Source: Moraxella equi
Lineage (GTDB): Bacteria; Pseudomonadota; Gammaproteobacteria; Pseudomonadales; Moraxellaceae
Length of the DNA stretch: 9,859 nt
Assembly: GCF_002027555.1 (NCBI RefSeq)
Contig: NZ_MXAP01000115.1
Coordinates: 1 to 9,859, forward strand
Direction of reading: 5' to 3'
Part shown: positions 5,434 to 9,859 of the stretch, piece after piece
How positions within the stretch are numbered: the stretch's first letter is position 1
Layout of the letters: each line of letters opens with the position of its first letter
The notes under the pieces: model-generated
What the model saw: the letters and a program-made list of their open reading frames with translations, nothing else
Databases searched by the model: none
Told to the model about the DNA's origin: nothing
Program-made: the position numbers and the translations under genes

Positions 5434-5501
5434 AATAAACATTTGATTTTATTAGGTTTTTAATTATACTACTCGCTATATTATCGCTATAATACAGCGA
5501 G
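5434..5501 (+). promoter_or_regulatory. Mobilization promoter followed by an imperfect palindrome
   Basis: TTGATT (5443-5448), a 16-bp spacer and TATACT (5465-5470) form a promoter for the ATPase-relaxase genes. Just after it, CTCGCTATATTA (5472-5483) pairs with TAATACAGCGAG (5490-5501) with one mismatch, and the palindrome contains a second TATAAT (5488-5493). ATTATCGC occurs at 5480-5487 and again at 5513-5520. The palindrome covers the expected transcription start, so it suits an operator. A palindrome beside direct repeats upstream of mob genes also suits a transfer origin. The bases at 5434-5453 recur before the HTH gene. Confidence 0.55.
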
Positions 5502-5534
5502 AAAAAGGCGAGATTATCGCAAGAGTAAAGCAAA

Positions 5535-7259
5535 ATGAAAGAAGTTGAACACTCTGATTTTTATTGCGAATATGAATACCAATACAATTTGGATTTATTG
5601 GGGGATTTATTGGGGGATTATTTGAATGAAAATTCGGAGCGGTTTAATTTGCCAAATTTTGAAAAATTTTTATTTCAAAGAAATACACCATTAAAAAAAC
5701 CTGATAAGCCAAATAAAAGTTTATTAAATTCCACCAATGAACTACAACAACAGGTATTTGATGAAGTTTATCGCCAAGCGGTTTTTGAATACAATTTAAA
5801 CATTAAAACCTATGAAAAAGCCTTTTATCTTCAAGAATTTTTGAAAAAATATAAAGCCACAAAATGCGGTTACGATCACTATTTGACAGAAAATTTCAAA
5901 AATATTGCACCCTTTTTGAATCAGTCCAACAAACTACCCATAAGCGAAAATAATAGGCGTTTGCATACCTACATTACAGGCGGAACAGGAAGTGGAAAAA
6001 GTGAAGCCATAAAATCCCTAATTTGGCATTATTTAACACGAGACAAGAGAACTGGGCTTGTTTTATTATCGCCTAATGGGGAAATTTGTGAGCAAGTCGC
6101 CAAATTTTGGCTTAATCTTGAAAATAACCGCCTTATTTATATTGAACCAAATTTGGACGGCTATTTTCCATGTTTAAATCCTTTTGATGTACCAAACAAA
6201 GAAAATTTAACCGATATTGAAGCGGAAAAATACGCCGAAGCCTTTCGCTCCATTTTTGAAGAATTATTAAAGGGCGAATTTACCGCCCAAATGAACACGC
6301 TTTTAATGGCGGTTTTGCCTGTTTTGTTCAAATACCCAAACGCCAGTATTTACGATTTAATAGACTTTTTAGAACCGCAAAACGATGATAAAAACATAAA
6401 TGAACAAGTGTTCAAATATGTTCAATTTGCCAAAGAAAACTTGAACAATAAGGGAATTTTAGATTTTTTGAACACACAATTTTTGTATGATAATTCATAC
6501 AATCGCACAAAATCCAGTATTCACACAAGATTACGCTATTTGTTCAATTCAAGCATAATGCAGGCGATTTTTGTAGGAAAATCAACCCTTGATATTGAAC
6601 AAGCCATTGAACAAAAAAAGCTGATTGTTTTTAATTTTCCAAAGGGAAAAATGCCGATTGAATACCGAATTTTGGGGCTTTTTGTGGTGGGAACGATTAA
6701 AATTATTTCGTTCAGACGAGACGGCAAGGAATTTTTTACGCCTTGCCATTTGTTCATTGATGAATTTCAAAATTTTATAACCCCCAGTTTGCAGGAAATT
6801 TTGGAAGAAAGCCGAAAATATAAACTTTATTTGACCCTTGCACAACAACAGGCAGGGGCGAGAATGGGAAAGGAATTATTTGAGAGTATTTTGGGAAATA
6901 CCGCCATAAAATTAACTGGTGTTAATGGCGTGGACACCTTGAAAACACTAGCCCAAGAAACAGGCGACAGCGTTCAGAACTTGCAAGAAAATTTGAGTAT
7001 TGGGCGGTTTGCCCTTTGGCAAAAGGCAAAGATTGGCGATATTCAGAAGCCCCCAATGATTATCACAATGCCTAAAAATACCCTTGATAATAGCCAAAGT
7101 ATGAGCGAAGCACAATGGAAAGCCCTAAAAACCGCCCAAATTGAAGCGTATTACCGCAAAATGGGGCAATCTACCACCGAAGCCCCTAAAACGCCACAGA
7201 ACCCCCAAAAACCGCAAAATTTAAGCGTTTTAGATGAATTTAACGATTATTATGGATAA
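5535..7259 (+). CDS. Type IV coupling-protein-like ATPase (TraD/TraG/MobB type), no membrane anchor
   Basis: This 574-residue protein is a RecA-fold DNA-transfer ATPase. Walker A is GGTGSGKS at residues 149-156, preceded by HTYIT. Walker B is LFIDEFQNF at 406-414 (D409, E410). A downstream glutamine motif LTLAQQQAG (434-441) and the LLSPNGEICEQVAKFW strand after the P-loop fit the VirD4/TraD/HerA superfamily with a TraM-recognition-type C-terminal half. The N-terminal ~145 residues are acidic and soluble, with no hydrophobic segments, whereas most coupling proteins have two TM helices there. The C-terminus is a proline-rich linker (EAPKTPQNPQKPQN) ending in an acidic VLDEFNDYYG tail, a typical partner-docking end. 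It is followed 3 bp later by the relaxase, which recalls the MobB (coupling protein)/MobC (relaxase) pair of plasmid CloDF13. It should feed the nicked plasmid strand to a helper type IV secretion system. None is encoded here. Confidence 0.87.
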   Translation: MKEVEHSDFYCEYEYQYNLDLLGDLLGDYLNENSERFNLPNFEKFLFQRNTPLKKPDKPNKSLLNSTNELQQQVFDEVYRQAVFEYNLNIKTYEKAFYLQEFLKKYKATKCGYDHYLTENFKNIAPFLNQSNKLPISENNRRLHTYITGGTGSGKSEAIKSLIWHYLTRDKRTGLVLLSPNGEICEQVAKFWLNLENNRLIYIEPNLDGYFPCLNPFDVPNKENLTDIEAEKYAEAFRSIFEELLKGEFTAQMNTLLMAVLPVLFKYPNASIYDLIDFLEPQNDDKNINEQVFKYVQFAKENLNNKGILDFLNTQFLYDNSYNRTKSSIHTRLRYLFNSSIMQAIFVGKSTLDIEQAIEQKKLIVFNFPKGKMPIEYRILGLFVVGTIKIISFRRDGKEFFTPCHLFIDEFQNFITPSLQEILEESRKYKLYLTLAQQQAGARMGKELFESILGNTAIKLTGVNGVDTLKTLAQETGDSVQNLQENLSIGRFALWQKAKIGDIQKPPMIITMPKNTLDNSQSMSEAQWKALKTAQIEAYYRKMGQSTTEAPKTPQNPQKPQNLSVLDEFNDYYG

Positions 7260-7262
7260 CTT

Positions 7263-8138
7263 ATGACAGGTTCAATCACACCACAACAAACCGAATTTTT
7301 ATACCTGCTTTCAAAAACTGGATTTTTAACCAATAAGCACCTTGAACAGGTGGATTTTGCCAAACTCAAAAACTCAAAACACTACCTAACCAAAAGGCTA
7401 CTTGACGGCAAGTACATAGGGCGGTTAATGGTTTCATCAAGTTTTGGGGTGGGGCGAAAATCTATGTATTTTTTGGTTAAGAAAGGGGCGGAACTGGTTT
7501 CAGAAACCTACAATTTACCACTTGAAAGCCTATCATATAGCCCCTTAAAAGGCGGAATTTACACGGCAAACAATGGCGATGAAGTGAGCATAATCCGAGC
7601 CGATTTTATACACAAAGAAGCCTATATTTGTGCGTTTTTAGCCTTTGAAAAGTACCTAAAAAACACGGATTACGCCTTGACCGATTACCGCCATTATTAC
7701 CAGTTAAAGGGCGACAAAAGCACTGCCATAAGCGTAAACGGCAAGAATGTAAGACCTGACGGCATTTGGTGGGCGACAAGCCACGAAGCAGGGGCGAAAG
7801 ACTTTGTTTATGTGGTGGAAATCCACCGCCACAGCGAACGAAAGCACATAATCCGCCAGTTACGGCAACAGGTGGAAGCAATCAAAGAAAAAAGCGTTCA
7901 AAAACGCTTTGGCTTTGACCACCCTTATTTGGTGCTTTCTGTGTTTACTGGGGAAAATCTAACCGCTATGCGTGGCATTTTGGACGAACTCAAAAACACC
8001 GAAGATTGGGCGACTATTGAAAAATTTTTCTTGTTTGCACGCCTTGAAGACTTACAGGGAGATTTTTATGGGGGATTGGGGTATTTTGGGGGTAATAGGA
8101 AGCCAATACCCACCAAGATTTTAAAAAATATCCCCTAA
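7263..8138 (+). CDS. Replication-relaxation (Replic_Relax) protein, candidate MOBC-type relaxase
   Basis: This 291-residue protein has an N-terminal winged helix (residues about 6-80: TPQQTEFLYLLSKTGFLTNK, then HYLTKRLLDGKYIGRL and GRKSMYFLVKKGAELV), as in the Replic_Relax family. The central domain carries RPDG (164-167) and, about 20 residues later, VVEIHRHSERK with E186 and H188. This is the PD...(D/E)x spacing of PD-(D/E)xK-like nucleases, with H in place of the usual final residue. Family members often read ExDRGT at that point. MOBC relaxases such as CloDF13 MobC are unrelated to HUH tyrosine relaxases and are linked to this fold and family. It starts 3 bp after the coupling ATPase and is presumably cotranslated. 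Inferred role: nicking and relaxation at oriT. A regulatory role is the alternative. The stop codon sits inside a strong hairpin. Confidence 0.78.
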   Translation: MTGSITPQQTEFLYLLSKTGFLTNKHLEQVDFAKLKNSKHYLTKRLLDGKYIGRLMVSSSFGVGRKSMYFLVKKGAELVSETYNLPLESLSYSPLKGGIYTANNGDEVSIIRADFIHKEAYICAFLAFEKYLKNTDYALTDYRHYYQLKGDKSTAISVNGKNVRPDGIWWATSHEAGAKDFVYVVEIHRHSERKHIIRQLRQQVEAIKEKSVQKRFGFDHPYLVLSVFTGENLTAMRGILDELKNTEDWATIEKFFLFARLEDLQGDFYGGLGYFGGNRKPIPTKILKNIP

Positions 8139-8172
8139 ACTCCAAAAATACTTGATTTTTGGAGTTTAGGGG
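8132..8172. terminator. 17-bp perfect hairpin at the end of the mobilization genes
   Basis: The 17-bp arm at 8132-8148 (CCCCTAAACTCCAAAAA) pairs with 8156-8172 around the loop TACTTGA. The relaxase stop codon (8136-8138) is inside the left arm. The sequence after the stem is GGGTGTAAAA, so the U-run expected of an intrinsic terminator is missing on the plus strand. It may terminate weakly, protect the mRNA 3' end, or act as a structured DNA site. Confidence 0.6.
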
Positions 8173-8192
8173 GTGTAAAATATCAGCCCAAT

Positions 8193-8360
8193 TCAGAAAA
8201 TGTAAAGTTCTAAAATTTTCATCAACATAGAGAGCATAAAAGTAGTTAAAAACTCGCTTACTATGTTATTGCCACATGAAGAATGGTAATAATGGTTCAC
8301 AATATGATTACAGTTGCTACTAACCGTAATGTTCGGAACAATATAAATAACTTTATTCAT
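8193..8360 (-). CDS. Possible small protein (55 aa) with hydrophobic C-terminus
   Basis: The leftward frame from ATG 8358-8360 encodes MNKVIYIVPNITVSSNCNHI, then VNHYYHSSCGNNIVSEF and a hydrophobic end, LTTFMLSMLMKILELYIF. The case for it is a good ribosome site: TAGGAG lies about 8 bases before the ATG. That site is the 3' arm of a stem (8364-8375/8382-8393), so translation may be occluded. A short peptide with a hydrophobic helix and a sequestered Shine-Dalgarno resembles type I toxin genes, but no family is recognised. No convincing leftward promoter or antisense RNA covering the ORF was found. It could equally be a chance frame. Confidence 0.35.
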   Translation of the reverse strand: MNKVIYIVPNITVSSNCNHIVNHYYHSSCGNNIVSEFLTTFMLSMLMKILELYIF

Positions 8361-8363
8361 AAT

Positions 8364-8395
8364 AAAGCTCCTATGTTTGTGCATAGGTGCTTTTT
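8364..8395. terminator. Stem-loop: plus-strand terminator or minus-strand SD-masking hairpin
   Basis: AAAGCTCCTATG (8364-8375) and CATAGGTGCTTT (8382-8393) form a 12-bp stem with one mismatch and loop TTTGTG. On the plus strand it ends in T5 (8391-8395) and would terminate readthrough from the mobilization genes. On the minus strand the same stem hides the AGGAG of the small ORF. Confidence 0.6.
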
Positions 8396-8415
8396 CGCAT
8401 TTTTGCATAAAAGTC

Positions 8416-8443
8416 TTGACAAATCAAGGACTTAGATTACAAT
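8416..8443 (+). promoter_or_regulatory. Near-consensus sigma70 promoter for a structured RNA
   Basis: TTGACA (8416-8421), a 16-bp spacer and TACAAT (8438-8443) are the best promoter match in the window. A short inverted repeat, CTTGA-CAAA-TCAAG (8415-8428), overlaps the -35. No start codon with a ribosome site follows, which fits an RNA gene. Confidence 0.7.
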
Positions 8444-8449
8444 GCTTTT

Positions 8450-8626
8450 AGCACTTATGCGTGAGAGACTCGAAAACTAACACAAATCAGTGCAAGTGTT
8501 GCGTTTGGGGTATCTGACCTCCCCAAACGCAATGCGTCCTAATTTGCGGGCTATATATTAAAATATAAAACTATTAAAATCAATGATTTTATGCCCGAAA
8601 TTCCCCACTTTTTTAAGTGGGTTTTT
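8450..8626 (+). ncRNA. Predicted structured small RNA, about 175 nt
   Basis: From the expected start near 8450 there is no sustained open frame up to a canonical terminator. Visible structure in order: GCACT/AGTGC (8451-8455/8489-8493). A strong 12-bp stem, TTGCGTTTGGGG (8499-8510) with CCCCAAACGCAA (8521-8532), around the loop TATCTGACCT. CGGGC/GCCCG (8547-8551/8593-8597) enclosing a 7-bp hairpin, TAAAATC/GATTTTA (8575-8591). The terminator CCCACTT-TTTT-AAGTGGG-TTTTT (8604-8626). The loop-stem boundary of the main hairpin reads ACCTCC, an anti-Shine-Dalgarno-like element, so a trans-acting antisense role is possible. No known RNA family was recognised. Existence rests on promoter, folding and terminator, and function is open. 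Confidence 0.55.
8604..8626 (+). terminator. Rho-independent terminator of the small RNA
   Basis: CCCACTT (8604-8610), loop TTTT, AAGTGGG (8615-8621), then TTTTTC. It is a compact intrinsic terminator on the plus strand, about 155 bp after the expected start of the small RNA. Confidence 0.85.
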
Positions 8627-8643
8627 CTTTAACAGAAAATATC

Positions 8644-8676
8644 TTGATTTGATTTTAAAAATTGTGTACAATTTTT
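8644..8676 (+). promoter_or_regulatory. Promoter-like site with palindromic -10 region
   Basis: TTGATT (8644-8649), a 17-bp spacer and TACAAT (8667-8672) form a promoter-like pair. AAAAATTGT (8657-8665) and ACAATTTTT (8668-8676) make an 18-bp palindrome (2-bp centre) over the -10. Transcription would reach the terminator at 8690-8719 after only about 40 nt. It may be a tiny RNA, a remnant promoter, or a chance A/T-rich match. Confidence 0.4.
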
Positions 8677-8689
8677 TGTTTTTTAATTA

Positions 8690-8719
8690 AAAATCCCAAT
8701 CTAGTTAGATTGGGATTTT
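8690..8719. terminator. Terminator of the Uma2 gene (bidirectional)
   Basis: AAAATCCCAATCT (8690-8702), loop AGTT, AGATTGGGATTTT (8707-8719): a 13-bp perfect stem with a T-run at either end. It is about 30 bp beyond the leftward Uma2 stop. A second small hairpin, CTTATTTT-AGC-AAAATAAG (8720-8738), lies between. Confidence 0.85.
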
Positions 8720-8750
8720 CTTATTTTAGCAAAATAAGAAAATAACTATC

Positions 8751-9371
8751 TTATTTTTTCTTAAAATCAACATCAGCATACAAGTCTTCAATATCAAAAG
8801 AGTAATCTATTGACTTATATTCAATTAAGCCATTAGTATAGGCTTCTTTATTCCAACCAAAAAAAATACCTCTGCGATGAATAGTAAATTCTTTTGTTTT
8901 TTGTGAAATTATTACAATTTCTTGAACAGAATGAAGATTTTTATACTCATCAATTTTCATTGATATTTCTTTTTTTGTGTTACCCGTAGAGAGAACTTCG
9001 CCAACAATTATGGGGCTTGATGTTAAAATAGCATCACCATCAATATTACAAGCAATAGAAAAATCTGGGTAACGCACCTGATTTTCTTTTGTTTGTATAC
9101 CAAAATCACTGGTTCTAACCTTACAGTTAGGCATATTTTTTCTTAAAAAATGCTTCACATCAAGGCAGTTTGATGAAATCAAACTATGATTGGAAGTACC
9201 GCCAGTCATAGGCACAATAAACCCATCAATAAGCTCCACTCGTTCATTTGGATTATTTTTAATATAATTCACAAATTCAACAACGGTTAGTCTTTGGTTT
9301 TTTTGTGCTTCCGACAACTCTCTGTTAGAAGTAGTACCCAACATTGAAATATTTTGTGATAATGTAGTCAT
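8751..9371 (-). CDS. Uma2-family PD-(D/E)xK nuclease-like protein
   Basis: This 206-residue protein has the Uma2 (DUF820) layout. The N-terminal helix region LTVVEFVNYIKNNP is followed by ERVELIDGFIVPMTGG (E46, G50). Next are the helix with NHSLISSNCLDVKHFL, the strand VRYPDFSIAC with the acidic D103, then SPIIVGEVLSTGN with E125, and MKIDEYKN with K139 and Y143. VQEIVIISQ closes the core. All expected acidic and lysine positions are present, so an active nuclease fold is plausible. Uma2 genes are abundant in cyanobacteria and some other bacteria, often with unknown role. The ATG at 9371 has AGGAG 8 bases upstream. The gene stands alone leftward with its own promoter and terminator, a cargo-like arrangement. 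Whether it serves DNA defence, plasmid maintenance or competition cannot be told. Confidence 0.87.
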   Translation of the reverse strand: MTTLSQNISMLGTTSNRELSEAQKNQRLTVVEFVNYIKNNPNERVELIDGFIVPMTGGTSNHSLISSNCLDVKHFLRKNMPNCKVRTSDFGIQTKENQVRYPDFSIACNIDGDAILTSSPIIVGEVLSTGNTKKEISMKIDEYKNLHSVQEIVIISQKTKEFTIHRRGIFFGWNKEAYTNGLIEYKSIDYSFDIEDLYADVDFKKK

Positions 9372-9415
9372 TTCATATACTCCTATTTTGATTGATAGAA
9401 AAATACTACATTTTT

Positions 9416-9442
9416 ATTATACACATTATAACAAAAAGTCAA
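9416..9442 (-). promoter_or_regulatory. Promoter of the Uma2 gene
   Basis: On the minus strand, TTGACT (9442-9437) is followed by TATAAT (9421-9416) with a 15-bp spacer, or by TAATAA with a 17-bp spacer. A second TATAAT hexamer (9430-9425) lies between. The start codon is about 45 bp downstream. Confidence 0.6.
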
Positions 9443-9466
9443 TCCCATTTCTCAACTTTATTTTGC

Positions 9467-9503
9467 AATAAGCATTTGATTTTATTTGAATTTTTTGTAC
9501 AAT
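9467..9503 (+). promoter_or_regulatory. Promoter of the plasmid HTH gene, sharing an element with the mobilization promoter
   Basis: TTGATT (9476-9481), a 16-bp spacer and TACAAT (9498-9503) precede the ATG at 9542. The 20 bases at 9467-9486 match 5434-5453 at 19 positions, and in both places the TTGATT serves as -35. A shared site for one regulator is likely. Confidence 0.6.
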
Positions 9504-9541
9504 GTCCAACAATACAACTTCATACACTATAAAACACCACT

Positions 9542-9859
9542 ATGAACATATCACAAGCAAGCAAACAATGGGGCGTATCACGAAGCACAATTTACGCCAA
9601 AATAAAGGCGTGAGAACTCACAAAGACCCCACAAGGCGAGATAGACCCAAGCGAGATGATACGAGTTTTTGGACACGCCAAACAAAATCGTACACCGTCC
9701 AAAATACAACAAAGTACACCCAAAAACAGTCAAGAATACACCTTACTTGAACAAACCTTACAGTTTGAACAACAACGCACAAAAGACCTATACCAACCGA
9801 ACTTAAAAACTACCACACAACCACATAAAATAAAAGAACAACTTATCAATACAATCCAA
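9542..9859 (+). pseudogene. Plasmid HTH DNA-binding protein, N-terminal part, interrupted by in-frame TGA
   Basis: From ATG 9542 the frame reads MNISQASKQWGVSRSTIYAK IKA, meets TGA at 9611-9613, then continues in the same frame as ELTKTPQGEIDPSEMIRVFG and a Q/E-rich helical stretch (NSQEYTLLEQTLQFEQQRTK). The N-terminus is the helix-turn-helix of small DNA-binding proteins that accompany Rep_3 plasmids in Moraxellaceae. Relatives carry a residue such as Gly (GGA) where TGA stands, so one substitution explains the stop. Beyond about 9795 the frame becomes unlike the family, and nearby pieces appear in other frames (TELKNYH in +1). The coiled-coil and basic tail continue at 3-164 if the molecule is circular, in a shifted frame. 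Either the gene is decaying or the contig end carries sequence errors. In intact form it would be about 160 residues. Confidence 0.7.

Noticed and set aside
7606..7881. Leftward 91-aa frame inside the relaxase
   Set aside because: Antisense shadow of a strongly supported gene. The Cys/Gly/Arg-rich composition is unlike the rest of the plasmid.
8450..8626. Retron msr-msd RNA
   Set aside because: There is no reverse transcriptase in the window and no flanking inverted a1/a2 pair of the expected form.
8450..8626. Type III toxin-antitoxin RNA repeats
   Set aside because: The RNA has no tandem repeats, and no ToxN-like gene follows.
9502..9750. Rightward 82-aa frame starting at 9502
   Set aside because: Its ATG lies in the -10 hexamer, and the product (T/K/R-rich, MSNNTTSYTIKHHYEH) looks like a wrong-frame reading of the HTH gene.

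Overview
The window reads as a small, A+T-rich mobilizable plasmid, probably complete and opened at an arbitrary point. It carries an iteron origin with a Rep_3-type initiator, a two-gene mobilization core (coupling ATPase plus a MOBC/Replic_Relax-type relaxase), one intact and one broken toxin-antitoxin pair, and a Uma2-family nuclease. The Rep protein, the plasmid HTH protein (MNISQASKQWGVSRSTIY...) and the base composition suggest a Moraxellaceae host, most likely Moraxella. That assignment is recognition by eye, not a database result.

Layout. Positions 3-164 hold the 3' end of a gene whose 5' part is most likely at 9542-9859, which would make the molecule circular with the break inside this HTH gene. 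Next comes a leftward Phd/YefM-RelE pair (517-753 and 238-517) whose toxin is frameshifted in a G5 run. A symmetric divergent promoter with a 12-bp inverted-repeat operator (827-877) separates it from a rightward orphan ribbon-helix-helix gene (889-1059). An intact RHH antitoxin/ParE-like toxin operon (1141-1796) follows and ends at a terminator.

The origin lies in 1841-2577. It has a large imperfect inverted repeat (1849-2071), an A/T-rich stretch with tandem TTAAAAAAA repeats, a DnaA-box match, five iterons (2400-2519), and an inverted iteron-like site in front of rep (2614-3885). Downstream are three small genes: an unknown acidic/aromatic protein, a protein with two membrane segments, and a coiled-coil protein that overlaps it by ATGA. 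A promoter/palindrome (5443-5501) then precedes the coupling ATPase (5535-7259) and the relaxase (7263-8138). The ATPase has no membrane segment of its own, so the nearby two-TM protein may supply the anchor (inference).

The stretch 8139-8750 has no confident protein gene but is dense in signals. It holds a 17-bp hairpin, a small leftward ORF whose Shine-Dalgarno is buried in a hairpin, a near-consensus promoter feeding a structured ~175-nt RNA with its own terminator, and a second promoter pointing straight into another terminator. The leftward Uma2 gene (8751-9371) is followed by the HTH gene promoter, which shares a 20-bp element (19/20) with the mobilization promoter. No insertion sequence, CRISPR array, tRNA, rRNA or resistance gene was seen.
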